Assembly (NCBI RefSeq): GCF_901521055.1
Contig: NZ_CABEGA010000002.1
Location: 1 to 64,000 of the forward strand
Source: Cellulomonas hominis
Lineage (GTDB): Bacteria > Actinomycetota > Actinomycetes > Actinomycetales > Cellulomonadaceae
DNA: 64,000 nt
Direction of reading: 5' to 3'
Shown here: positions 37,147 through 45,810 of the stretch, piece after piece
Layout: the number at the start of each line of letters is the position of its first letter
How positions within the stretch are numbered: the stretch's first letter is position 1
Translations under genes and position numbers: made by a program
The notes under the pieces: generated by a model
The model's input: the letters and a program-made list of their open reading frames with translations, nothing else
Told to the model about the DNA's origin: nothing
The model's database searches: none

Positions 37147-38688
37147 TCAGGCCGGCGTCCCGCCTCCGTCCGGCCCGTGCCAGGTGAGCGCCACGACGCA
37201 CACGTCGTCCTCCGCGCCGTGGTGGGGCAGGGCCGCGTCGACGACCCGCGCCACGTCCAGCCCCGTGTGCCCAGCTGGGCCGCCTCCGGTGCCGACGTGC
37301 TGCCCGACCAGGAGCGCGAGCGCGGCCAGGCCGGCCGGGAGGGTGCGGGTGCGGCGCTCGACGAGCCCGTCCGTGTAGAGCACCAGGGTGTCGCCGGCGC
37401 GGAGGCGGGCGTGCGCGGACGTCCGGGCGCCGAGGCCCGTCAGCCCCAGCGGCGTCGAGCGGGCACCCCACAGGTACGACGTGCTCCCGTCGGCCCGGAG
37501 CACCAGCGGCGGGAGGTGACCGGCGACGGCGAACTCGAGGTCGCCGGTCCGCAGGTCGAGCTGCGTGTGCACGGTGGTCGACATGAACCCGGACCCGGCG
37601 TGCTCCACGAAGTGGTCGAGGTGCTCGAGCACGAGGTGCGGTCGCACGTCCGGCCCGGTGACGGCACGCCCCGCGCTGCGCAGCTGGCTCATCGTCGTGG
37701 CCGCGTGCAGGCCGCGACCGACCACGTCGCCGACGGTGACGGCCAGCATCCCGTCGCGCACCGCGAAGGCGTCGAACCAGTCGCCCCCGACCTCCAGGTC
37801 CCGCACCCCGGGGCGGTACTCGGAGGCGATCGTGAACCGCGGGTCGGCGGGGATGTTCGTGGCGAGCATCGCGCGCTGGAGCTCGAGCGCCACGGACGCG
37901 TGCTGGTCGAAGAGCCGCGCCCGTTCGAGCGCGGACGCGGCCTGGTGGCCGGTCGCGGCGAGCAGGTCCGGGTCCAGCGGGTCGGCGCCGGGCCGGCCGG
38001 ACGGGCGCACGCGCAGCACGCCGAGCAGGCGTGTCCGGCCCCGCAGGGGCACGACCAGGCAGCCGTCGGCCTCGCGTCGCACGGCGTCCCCCGCGACGGG
38101 GACCCGCTCGGGGCGCTCGCCGGGTGTACCGGCGCGCAGGGTCCACACGCCGTCGGCGACGGTCCAGAGCGTCACGCCGACGCCGCCGAGCGTGAGCGCG
38201 AGGGTGTCGACGACGGCGTGCGCCACCGAGTCCACGTCCGCCGCCTCCGACAGCTCGGACGCGAGCCGCTGCAGGACGTGCACGTCCCCGACGGCGCGGT
38301 CCGCGGCGGTGCGGGCGGCGAGCAGCTCGTGCTCGTACCGGGAGCGTTCGGCGGCACCCGACAGCGCGACGTCCACGGTGCCGTCGTCCTCCCGGACCAC
38401 GGCCGTGAGCAGCACGGGCATCCTGCGGTCCGGTGCGCGCAGCTCGACCGCGACCTCCTCCACGCGGCCCTGCATGTGCAGCAGCGGCGCGACGTGCGTC
38501 TCCCAGTAGATCCGCCCGCCGACCGACAGCAGCGCCGCGAGGCGGACCGTCCCCACCAGCTCGGCGGCCGGGCGCCCGACCCACCGGGCGAAGGTGGCGT
38601 TGGCGTCGAGCACCGTCCCGTCGGCGTCCAGGCGCAGCAGGGCCACGGGGGCCGCGTCCCACGCGCCGGCTCGCTGCTCCGCGTTCAC
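37147..38688 (-). CDS. PAS-GAF-SpoIIE protein phosphatase (RsbP-like)
   Basis: This 513-residue signalling phosphatase has an N-terminal PAS domain (about 8-115: PVALLRLDADGTVLDANATFARWVGR), a short helix, a GAF domain (about 140-285) and a C-terminal SpoIIE/PP2C domain (about 315-505: GGDWFDAFAVRDGMLAVTVGDVVGRGLHAA, GDTLVLYTDGLVERR, EDDVCVVALTW) with the metal-binding aspartates. Such enzymes dephosphorylate anti-sigma-factor antagonists. GTG 38688 overlaps by 4 bases the stop of an RsbQ-like hydrolase, the same gene pair and order as rsbQ-rsbP of Bacillus energy stress signalling. The PAS-GAF arrangement is longer than B. subtilis RsbP. Confidence 0.92.
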   Translation of the reverse strand: MNAEQRAGAWDAAPVALLRLDADGTVLDANATFARWVGRPAAELVGTVRLAALLSVGGRIYWETHVAPLLHMQGRVEEVAVELRAPDRRMPVLLTAVVREDDGTVDVALSGAAERSRYEHELLAARTAADRAVGDVHVLQRLASELSEAADVDSVAHAVVDTLALTLGGVGVTLWTVADGVWTLRAGTPGERPERVPVAGDAVRREADGCLVVPLRGRTRLLGVLRVRPSGRPGADPLDPDLLAATGHQAASALERARLFDQHASVALELQRAMLATNIPADPRFTIASEYRPGVRDLEVGGDWFDAFAVRDGMLAVTVGDVVGRGLHAATTMSQLRSAGRAVTGPDVRPHLVLEHLDHFVEHAGSGFMSTTVHTQLDLRTGDLEFAVAGHLPPLVLRADGSTSYLWGARSTPLGLTGLGARTSAHARLRAGDTLVLYTDGLVERRTRTLPAGLAALALLVGQHVGTGGGPAGHTGLDVARVVDAALPHHGAEDDVCVVALTWHGPDGGGTPA

Positions 38689-39482
38689 CGGTCGAGGTAC
38701 CCCCGCATCGCCGCGACCAGCGCGTCGGGCGCGCTCAGGTTGGGGCAGTGGCCGACGGCGTCGAGCAGGACCAGCTCGGCGTCGGGGAGGTGCGCGGCGA
38801 CGTACTCGCCGACCTCGACGGGCGCGATGGCGTCCTCGCGGCACTGCACCACCAGCGTCGGCGTGCGGACGTGCGGGAGGTCGGCGCGGTTGTCGGACAG
38901 GAACGTGGTGCGGGCGAAGCGGCGGGCGATCGCCGGGTCGGTCCGGCAGAAGGAGCCCGTGAGCTCGGCGCCCAGCTCGGGGCGGTCGGGCCGGCCCATG
39001 ATGACCGGCGCGATGAAGGCCGACCAGCCCAGGTAGTTGTCGTCCATCGTCGCGAGCAGCTCGTCGATCTCGTCGCGCGTGAAGCCCCCGCGGTAGCCGT
39101 CGTCGTCGATGTACCGCGGGCTGGGTCCGACCATCACCAGCCGGTCGAAGAGGTCCGGCCGGGCAGCCGCGGCGAGGGCACCGATCATCGCGCTGACGGA
39201 GTGCCCGACGAACGTCACGGGACCGCACCCGAGGTGCTCGAGCAGCCGGACGACGTCCTCCGCGTACCCGGTGAGGGAGGAGTGCCGCCGGGGGTCGTAG
39301 GCGGACAGGTCCGAGCCGCCCGCGCCGAGGTGGTCGAACAGGACGACCCGGTGCGTCCGCTCGAACGCCGGTGCGACGAACCGCCACATGGTCTGGTCGC
39401 ACCCGAAGCCGTGGGCCAGCACCAGCACCGGCCCGTCGGCGCGGCCCGTGCTGGTCACGTGGTGCTGGGTGGCGGGGTCCAT
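38685..39482 (-). CDS. RsbQ-like alpha/beta hydrolase
   Basis: This 265-residue alpha/beta hydrolase of the RsbQ/KAI2/D14 group is recognised by LAHGFGCDQTMWRFVAPAF, VLFDHLGAGGSD, the nucleophile elbow GHSVSAMIG (Ser about 98), VGPSPRYIDDDGYRGGF...MDDNYLGWSAF, the acid in CREDAIAP and the final His in AVGHCPNLSAPD. In Bacillus RsbQ is needed with RsbP to sense energy stress through an unknown small ligand. ATG 39482 is six bases after minus-strand TACGAT (39494-39489), so it is leaderless. It is divergent from the S9 peptidase. Confidence 0.92.
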   Translation of the reverse strand: MDPATQHHVTSTGRADGPVLVLAHGFGCDQTMWRFVAPAFERTHRVVLFDHLGAGGSDLSAYDPRRHSSLTGYAEDVVRLLEHLGCGPVTFVGHSVSAMIGALAAAARPDLFDRLVMVGPSPRYIDDDGYRGGFTRDEIDELLATMDDNYLGWSAFIAPVIMGRPDRPELGAELTGSFCRTDPAIARRFARTTFLSDNRADLPHVRTPTLVVQCREDAIAPVEVGEYVAAHLPDAELVLLDAVGHCPNLSAPDALVAAMRGYLDR

Positions 39483-39579
39483 GCTCGGATCGTAGGTGCG
39501 GGGCCTGGTGCGCGTCCGCCCTCGGTCCCGTCGTGTCGCCCGCGAGCCCCCGCGGCGGCCGTCGTACTACGGTCGTCGG

Positions 39580-41625
39580 GTGATCCCTGCCGACCTCGCG
39601 CTCCTGCACGCCCCCGGAACCCCCGCGCTGGCGCCCGACGGCTCGTTCGCCGTCGTGTCGCGCACCGCGCCCGACCTCGACGCCGACGAGTACACCGGCC
39701 AGCTGTGGCGGCTCGCGACCGACGGTTCCGCGCCCCCGGTCCGGCTCACCCGCGGGCACCGCGACACGGACCCGCAGGTCTCGCCCGACGGCCGCTGGGT
39801 CGCGTTCCTGCGCGCCGAGCCGAAGGGCCGGCCGCAGCTGCACGTCGTCGAGGCGGCGGGTGGCGAGCCCGTCCGGCTGACGGACGCGCCGCTGGGCGTC
39901 CAGACCGCCCGGTTCTCGCCCGACGGGACCGTGCTGGCGTTCCTGGCGCGCGTGCCGGACGAGGGCCGGTACGTCGCCGGCGGCGACCCCGCGGCCGAGC
40001 GGCCCCGGCACATCACCACGCTCCCGTACCGGCACGACGGGGTCGGCTACACCCGCGACAAGCGGCGGCAGCTGTTCGTCGTGGACGTGCCTGCCGACCC
40101 CGCCGCGCGCTCGACCCTCCCGGACGGCGACGGCGACGGCGACGGCAACGAGCCCGCGGCGCGGCAGGTCACGTCGGGGGACGTCGACGTCGACACCCTC
40201 GCCTGGCTGCCGGACGGCCGGCACGTCGTCGCGGTGGCCGCCCGGCACGCCGCCCGCGACGAGGACCTGCGCAGCGACGCGGTCGTCGTCGACACCGCAC
40301 CCGGCGGCGACGGCACGCTGCGTCCCCTGACCGACGCGGACGCCGGGAGCACCCTGGCGGTCGCCGCGGCCCTGCCGGACGCGGACGGCGCCGCGGTGTG
40401 GCTGCTCGCGCAGGACATGGGCCCGACGGGCCGGGACTTCGTCGCCCGGCAGACCATGCTGTTCCGCCTGGAGCTCGCCGCAGCCGCCGCGGGACCCACC
40501 GCCGCCGGGGCTCCGGTGCGGCTGACCGACCCCGAGGCGGTCGACCTGGACCCGGGCACGTTCGCCGTGACGGCGGACGGGGTGCTCGCCGGCGTGCTGC
40601 ACCGGGGCACCGTGCTGCTGCGCGAGCACCGGGCGGACGGGTCCACGCGGGACCTCATCGACGGCACGGTCGCCGTGCACGGTGTCGCCGCGTCGCCCAC
40701 CGCACCGGTGGCGGTCGCGACCGTCGCCGGACCGCTCACGTCGGGCGACGTGCACGCCGTGCACCTCGGCGCGGGGGAGTCGCGGGTGCTCACCGACTGG
40801 TCCGCGCCCCTGCGCGGCACCGGCCGGGTCCGTGAACCCCGGGAGGTCACCGCGACCGCGCCCGACGGGTACCCCGTGCACGGCTGGGTGGTCACGCCGG
40901 ACCCGGAGCGGTTCGCGGGCCCGCACCCGATGATCCTCATGATCCACGGCGGGCCGTACGCGCAGTACACCGTGGCGCTGTTCGACGAGGTGCAGACCCT
41001 CGCGGAGGCGGGCTACGCCGTCGTGTACGGCAACCCGCGCGGCTCGGCCGGCTACGGGGCGTCGCACGGGTCGGCGATCCGTCGCGCATTCGGCACGGTC
41101 GACACCGACGACGTCCTCGCCCTGCTCGACGCGGCGCTGGCCGACCCCGCGCTGGACTTCGACCGGGTGGGCGTCATGGGCGGCTCGTACGGCGGCTACC
41201 TCACGGCGTGGCTGACCACCCGCACGGACCGGTTCGCCGCGGCGGTCGTGGAGCGCGGGTTCCTCGACCCGGTGAGCTTCGTCGGGTCCAGCGACATCGG
41301 CTGGTTCTTCGGGCTCGAGTACCTGGGCGACGGCGACGACGACGAGGCCCACGCCGCGGTGGCCGCGCAGTCGCCGATGGCCCACGTGTCCCGCGTGACC
41401 ACGCCGACGCTCGTGATCCACTCCGAGCAGGACTGGCGCTGCCCCGTTGAGCAGGGTCAGCGGTGGTTCGCCGAGCTCAAGCGGCGCGGGGTGCCGTCCG
41501 AGCTGCTGCTGTTCCCGGGGGAGGGCCACGAGCTGACCCGGTCGGGCCGCCCGCAGCACCGCCTGGTCCGGTTTGAGCACGTGCTCGACTGGTGGGCGCG
41601 GAACCTGCCCGTCACCGCCGGCTGA
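39580..41625 (+). CDS. S9 family prolyl oligopeptidase-like serine peptidase
   Basis: This 681-residue peptidase has an N-terminal beta-propeller (repeats such as DPQVSPDGRWVAFLR and TARFSPDGTVLAFLAR) and a C-terminal alpha/beta hydrolase. LMIHGGPYAQY supplies the oxyanion hole, GGSYGGYLTAW the nucleophilic Ser (about 535), SEQDWRCP the acid and GEGHELTR the His. It is likely an acylaminoacyl or dipeptidyl peptidase acting on short peptides in the cytoplasm. No signal peptide is seen. GTG 39580 follows TACGGT (39568-39573) by six bases, so it is leaderless. Confidence 0.94.
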   Translation: MIPADLALLHAPGTPALAPDGSFAVVSRTAPDLDADEYTGQLWRLATDGSAPPVRLTRGHRDTDPQVSPDGRWVAFLRAEPKGRPQLHVVEAAGGEPVRLTDAPLGVQTARFSPDGTVLAFLARVPDEGRYVAGGDPAAERPRHITTLPYRHDGVGYTRDKRRQLFVVDVPADPAARSTLPDGDGDGDGNEPAARQVTSGDVDVDTLAWLPDGRHVVAVAARHAARDEDLRSDAVVVDTAPGGDGTLRPLTDADAGSTLAVAAALPDADGAAVWLLAQDMGPTGRDFVARQTMLFRLELAAAAAGPTAAGAPVRLTDPEAVDLDPGTFAVTADGVLAGVLHRGTVLLREHRADGSTRDLIDGTVAVHGVAASPTAPVAVATVAGPLTSGDVHAVHLGAGESRVLTDWSAPLRGTGRVREPREVTATAPDGYPVHGWVVTPDPERFAGPHPMILMIHGGPYAQYTVALFDEVQTLAEAGYAVVYGNPRGSAGYGASHGSAIRRAFGTVDTDDVLALLDAALADPALDFDRVGVMGGSYGGYLTAWLTTRTDRFAAAVVERGFLDPVSFVGSSDIGWFFGLEYLGDGDDDEAHAAVAAQSPMAHVSRVTTPTLVIHSEQDWRCPVEQGQRWFAELKRRGVPSELLLFPGEGHELTRSGRPQHRLVRFEHVLDWWARNLPVTAG

Positions 41626-41656
41626 CGCCCAGCCGCGCAGACCGCGCCCCGGGACG

Positions 41657-41693
41657 ACGACGGCCCCGCACCTGCGAGGTGCGGGGCCGTCGT
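41657..41693. terminator. bidirectional terminator hairpin
   Basis: A perfect 17-bp stem (ACGACGGCCCCGCACCT at 41657-41673 with 41677-41693) closes a 3-base loop. It lies between the convergent S9 peptidase and acyl-CoA ligase genes and can serve both. Confidence 0.92.
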
Positions 41694-41703
41694 GCGTCAC
41701 GCG

Positions 41704-43395
41704 TCAGGCGGTGCCGGCCATCAGGTCGTCGCGGACCACCCGGCGCAGGACCTTGCCGATCTGGGAGCGCGGCAGCTCGGTGAGGATGACGAGCTCGCGG
41801 GGGACGGCGTACCGGGCGAGCCGGTCGGTGCACCACTCGCGGACGGCGTTCAGGTCCACGTGCGCGCCGATCTCCGTCACGATCGCCGCGACCACCTTCT
41901 CGCCCAGGTCGCCGCCGGGCAGCCCCACGACGGCGACGTCACGGACCCCGGGCATCGTGCGCAGCCGCTCCTCGACCTGCGAGGGGTACACCTTGAAGCC
42001 GCCGGTGACGATCATCTCCTTGATCCGGTCGACCAGGACCATGAAGCCGTCGTCGTCGAGCCGCACCACGTCGCCCGTGCGGAGCCAGCCGCCCTCGAGC
42101 AGCTGCTCCGCCGTCTCCTCGGGCCGGCCCCAGTATCCCTGGAACACCTGCGGCCCGCGGATCAGCAGCTCGCCCTGCTGCCCCTGCTCGACGTCGCGCG
42201 TCGGGTCCTCCTGGTCGACGACGCGGATGTCGGTGCTGGGGAACGGCAGGCCGAGTGCGCCCGGGCGGCGGTCGGGGGACAGCGGGCTGCCGAGGGCGAC
42301 GGGGGAGGTCTCCGTCATCCCGTAGCCCTCGATCACGAGCCCGCCGGTGAGGGCCTCCCACCGGTGCGCGGTCGCGGGGGACAGCGACATGGCGCCCGAG
42401 ATCGCGTACCGGAACGACGTCAGGTCCGCGCCCTTCTTCTCCGCCGCGGCCGCCAGCCGGTCGAGCATGGGCGGCACGGCGGGCAGGAACGTGCCGGGGC
42501 GCCGCTTCTGGGCGGACAGCACGGCGGCCGGGTCGAACTTCGGGAACGCGACGAGCGTGGCGCCGACGCGCGTGGCGTAGGTCAGGCAGAGCGTGAGCCC
42601 GAAGGCGTGGAAGAACGGGAGGATGCCGTAGATCGTCTCGGTGCCCGGCTCCGCCTGGGTCCACGCCTGCCCCTGCACGGCGTTCGCGACCAGGTTCCGG
42701 TGGGTCAGCACGGCGGCCTTCGGGGTGCCGGTCGTGCCGCCGGTGTACTGCAGCAGCGCGACGTCCCGGGAGGTGGGGCGCGGGTGGTCCGCCGGCAGCG
42801 GTGCGGCCGCGGCGACCAGCCGGTGCCAGACCGGGGTGCCGGCGGGCAGGGCGGCGCGCAGCGCGGCGCGGGTGGCGCGGGCGGACGGCACCGGCAGGCG
42901 CAGGGCGAGCCGCTTCACCGCGGGCAGGTCGGCGGACACGTCGACGGCCACGACGGTGCGGACGTCCGTGCCGGGCTGCGACTCCAGCGCCGCGGCGACG
43001 GCCTTCTCCCACACGAGGGCGACGGTCGCGCCGGAGTCCGCCAGCTGGTGGCCGAGCTCGCCGGCGGTGTACGTCGGGTTGTGCTCGACCACGACGGCGC
43101 CGAGCCGGAGCGCGGCGTAGAACGCGACCATGTGCGAGGTGCAGTTCGGCAGCGCGATGGCCACCCGGTCGCCCGCGCGCACGCCGAGGTCGCGCAGCAC
43201 GGTGGCCCCGCGGGCGACGGCGTCGGCGAGCTCGGCGTAGGTGGTCGTCGCGCCCAGGAAGTCGACGGCCACCCGGTCGGGCCAGGCGGCGGCCGACCGG
43301 TCGAGCGCCTCCAGCAGGGGCTCGTCCGGCACGTCGACCTCCGGCGGGACGCCGGGGGCGTAGGAGGAGTGCCAGGGTCGCGTGAATGCGGTCAC
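41704..43395 (-). CDS. fadD: long-chain fatty-acid-CoA ligase (AMP-dependent synthetase)
   Basis: This 563-residue adenylate-forming enzyme activates fatty acids to acyl-CoA. The AMP-binding motif is LLQYTGGTTGTPKAAVLTHRN (about 209-229). Others are VIEGYGMTETSPVA, the hinge region LRTGDVVRLDDDGFMVLVDRIKEMIVTGGFKVYPSQVEE, and the C-terminal catalytic Lys in RSQIGKVLRR. Length and order are those of FadD. The upstream region contains two and a half copies of a 15-bp repeat that duplicates a minus-strand -10 box (TAGGTT), with the start about 11 bases after the proximal one. It may be controlled by a repressor binding those repeats. Confidence 0.94.
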   Translation of the reverse strand: MTAFTRPWHSSYAPGVPPEVDVPDEPLLEALDRSAAAWPDRVAVDFLGATTTYAELADAVARGATVLRDLGVRAGDRVAIALPNCTSHMVAFYAALRLGAVVVEHNPTYTAGELGHQLADSGATVALVWEKAVAAALESQPGTDVRTVVAVDVSADLPAVKRLALRLPVPSARATRAALRAALPAGTPVWHRLVAAAAPLPADHPRPTSRDVALLQYTGGTTGTPKAAVLTHRNLVANAVQGQAWTQAEPGTETIYGILPFFHAFGLTLCLTYATRVGATLVAFPKFDPAAVLSAQKRRPGTFLPAVPPMLDRLAAAAEKKGADLTSFRYAISGAMSLSPATAHRWEALTGGLVIEGYGMTETSPVALGSPLSPDRRPGALGLPFPSTDIRVVDQEDPTRDVEQGQQGELLIRGPQVFQGYWGRPEETAEQLLEGGWLRTGDVVRLDDDGFMVLVDRIKEMIVTGGFKVYPSQVEERLRTMPGVRDVAVVGLPGGDLGEKVVAAIVTEIGAHVDLNAVREWCTDRLARYAVPRELVILTELPRSQIGKVLRRVVRDDLMAGTA

Positions 43396-43402
43396 GAGCC
43401 CA

Positions 43403-43440
43403 CCGTAACCTACGCGGCCGTAACCTACGCGGGCGTAACC
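43403..43440. promoter_or_regulatory. tandem 15-bp repeats over the fadD promoter
   Basis: CCGTAACCTACGCGG occurs at 43403-43417 and 43418-43432, followed by GCGTAACC at 43433-43440. On the minus strand each full unit contains TAGGTT, so the -10 box is duplicated. The array could be a tandem operator or a promoter duplication. Confidence 0.8.
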
Positions 43441-43480
43441 CGGGACTTCCGCGTGGGTCGTGTGCAGGTCACCGCGCCGC

Positions 43481-44530
43481 TCACAGGTCCGAGGACCGCG
43501 AGCCCCACAGGTTGATCCCCGAGTCGACGGCGTGCCGGTCGATCTCCGCCAGCTCCGCGTCCGTGAGCGCCGGGCCGTGCACCGCGGCGAGGTTCTCGTC
43601 CAGCTGCTCCGGCGTCCGGGCGCCGAGCGCCACCGACGTCACCCGCGGGTCCCGCAGCACCCAGGCGATCGCGAGCTGGGCGAGCGACTGCCCCCGTGCC
43701 TCCGCGACCGCCGCCAGCGCCCGGACCCGCGCGAGGTTCTCCTCGCTCAGGTACTCGGCGCGCAGCGGCCCCCCACGCGCGGCGCGGGAGTCCTCCGGCA
43801 CGCCGCCGAGGTACTTGCTCGTGAGCATGCCCTGCGCGAGCGGCGAGAACGCGACGACGCCCAGCCCGGCGTCCGACGCCACGTCGAGCAGGGCCCGGCC
43901 GCCGGCCGCGCCGTCGGGCTGCTCGACCCACCGGTTCAGCATCGAGTAGGACGGCTGGTGCAGCGCGAGCCGCAGCCCCATCGCCTCCGCGACCCGCACG
44001 GCCTCCTGCGTCCTGCGCGCGGAGTAGGAGGAGATGCCCGCGTACCGCGCGCGGCCGGAGTCGACGGCCGTCCGCAGCGCCCCGATCGTCTCCTCCAACG
44101 GGGTGCCGGGGTCGAACCGGTGGCTGTAGAACACGTCGACGTGGTCGGTGCCGAGCCGGCGCAGCGACTGGTCCAGCGACGCGAGCAGGTACTTGCGCGA
44201 CCCGTGCTCGCCGTAGGGTCCGGGCCACTGCCGGTACCCCGCCTTCGTGGCGATGAGCAGCTCGTCGCGGTACGGGGCGAGGTCGGTGGCCAGCAGGCGG
44301 CCGACGCTCTCCTCCGCCGCACCGGGCGGCGGGCCGTAGTTGTTCGCGAGGTCCAGGTGCACGACGCCGCGGTCGAACGCGCCCAGCACGAGCGCGCGCT
44401 GGTCGGCGAACGGGGTGGCGTCCCCGAAGTTCTGCCACAGCCCCAGCGTCACCGCCGGCAGGTCCAGCCCGGTGCGGCCGGCGCGGCGCAGGGGGAGGCG
44501 GTCGTGGCGGTCGGGGTCGGCGAGGTGCAC
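43481..44530 (-). CDS. aldo/keto reductase (YghZ / Kv-beta-like)
   Basis: This 349-residue NADPH-dependent TIM-barrel reductase carries the catalytic Tyr in HLDLANNYGPPPGAAEESVG, a Lys in LIATKAGYRQWPGPYGEHGSRKYLLASLDQSLRRLG and the DHVDVFYSHRFDP signature of the YghZ (L-glyceraldehyde 3-phosphate reductase) subgroup. The NADPH-binding loop is in VALGARTPEQLDENL. GTG 44530 lies seven bases after minus-strand TACGGT (44543-44538), so it is leaderless. The natural substrate is not determined by sequence. Confidence 0.93.
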   Translation of the reverse strand: MHLADPDRHDRLPLRRAGRTGLDLPAVTLGLWQNFGDATPFADQRALVLGAFDRGVVHLDLANNYGPPPGAAEESVGRLLATDLAPYRDELLIATKAGYRQWPGPYGEHGSRKYLLASLDQSLRRLGTDHVDVFYSHRFDPGTPLEETIGALRTAVDSGRARYAGISSYSARRTQEAVRVAEAMGLRLALHQPSYSMLNRWVEQPDGAAGGRALLDVASDAGLGVVAFSPLAQGMLTSKYLGGVPEDSRAARGGPLRAEYLSEENLARVRALAAVAEARGQSLAQLAIAWVLRDPRVTSVALGARTPEQLDENLAAVHGPALTDAELAEIDRHAVDSGINLWGSRSSDL

Positions 44531-44556
44531 GTCCCCGACCGTATCGGGCCGGGGTG

Positions 44557-45753
44557 TCAGGAGACGACGCGCAGCCGGATGGTCTCCGGGCGGGCGCGCA
44601 GCGCCTCGACGACCTCGCGCTCCACCGAGCCGGCGTCCGTGACCACGTAGCCCACCTCGCCGCGGGTCGCGAGCAGCTGGCCCTCGATGTTCGCGCCGTG
44701 CTCCGCGAGCGTCTGGTTGACGGCCGCGAGCACGCCGGGCACGTTGCGGTGCAGGTACGCCAGGCGGTGCACGCCCTCGCGCGGCTCGAGCGTGAGGTTC
44801 GGCAGGTTGACGCTGAGCATCGTCGTGCCGGTGGCCAGGTAGTCCCGCAGCTTGTTGGACACGAACTGGCCGATCGCCTCCTGCGCCTCCTCCGTGGAGC
44901 CGCCGGTGTGCGGGGTCAGGATGACGTTGGGCAGCCCGCGCAGCTCGGACTCGAACGGGTCGCCCTTGCGCTTCGGCTCGACGGGGAACACGTCGACCGC
45001 CGCACCGGCGACGTGGCCGGACAGGACCGCGTCGCGCAGGGCGGCGTAGTCCACCACGAAGCCACGGGACAGGTTGAGGAAGATCGCGCCCTCGCGCATG
45101 CGGGCGAACTGCTTCGCGCCGAACAGCCCGGCGTTCCCGCTGCGGCCGTCGACGTGCAGGGTGACGATGTCCGCCACGTCGAGCAGCTCGTCGAGCGAGT
45201 CGGCGCGCCGCGCGTTGCCCAGCGCCAGCTTCTCCGCGGTGTCGTAGAACACGACCGACATGCCCAGGTTCTCGGCCAGCACCGACAGCTGGGTGCCGAT
45301 GTTGCCGTAGCCGATGATGCCCAGCGTGCGGCCGCGCACCTCGTGGGAGCCCTCGGCCGACTTGTTCCAGACGCCGTCGTGCATCGAGCGGTCGAGCACG
45401 GTGAGGCGCCGGGTCAGCGCGATGATGTCGGCCAGCGCGATCTCCACCACCGAGCGGGTGTTGGAGAACGGGGCGTTGAACACCGCGACGCCGCGGGACG
45501 CCGCCGCGTGCAGGTCGACCTGGTTGGTCCCGATGCAGTACGCGCCGATCGCGACGAGGTCCGTCGCGGCGTCCAGCACGGCCTCGGTGACCTGCGTCTT
45601 GGAGCGGATGCCCAGCAGGTGCACCCCCTGCAGGGCCTCGATCAGCTCGGACTCGTCCAGCGCGCCGGAGCGCGTGACGACCTCGTAGCCGGCCGCCTCC
45701 ATGATGGCGCGGGCCTGGGGGTGCAGGTTCTCGAGGAGCAGGGCGCGTAGCAC
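44557..45753 (-). CDS. serA: D-3-phosphoglycerate dehydrogenase with ACT domain
   Basis: This enzyme does the first step of serine synthesis. Recognisable parts are the N-terminal LLLENLHPQARAIMEAAGYEV, LLGIRSKTQV, the NAD motif LGIIGYGNIGTQLSVLAENLGM, the catalytic Arg in NLSRGFVVDYAAL, the His in TPHTGGSTEEAQEAIG and a C-terminal ACT domain (HRNVPGVLAAVNQTLAEHGANIEG) for serine feedback. It is the short (about 400-residue) type. I chose GTG 45753 from the family start; GTG 45810, directly after the helD stop and preceded by GAGGA, would add 19 low-complexity residues and is possible. Confidence 0.95.
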   Translation of the reverse strand: MLRALLLENLHPQARAIMEAAGYEVVTRSGALDESELIEALQGVHLLGIRSKTQVTEAVLDAATDLVAIGAYCIGTNQVDLHAAASRGVAVFNAPFSNTRSVVEIALADIIALTRRLTVLDRSMHDGVWNKSAEGSHEVRGRTLGIIGYGNIGTQLSVLAENLGMSVVFYDTAEKLALGNARRADSLDELLDVADIVTLHVDGRSGNAGLFGAKQFARMREGAIFLNLSRGFVVDYAALRDAVLSGHVAGAAVDVFPVEPKRKGDPFESELRGLPNVILTPHTGGSTEEAQEAIGQFVSNKLRDYLATGTTMLSVNLPNLTLEPREGVHRLAYLHRNVPGVLAAVNQTLAEHGANIEGQLLATRGEVGYVVTDAGSVEREVVEALRARPETIRLRVVS

Positions 45754-45810
45754 GCCCCTATGGTGCGCCTCGCCGCCCCCGGCTCCAAGCCGGTCCCGGT
45801 CCTCGGACAC

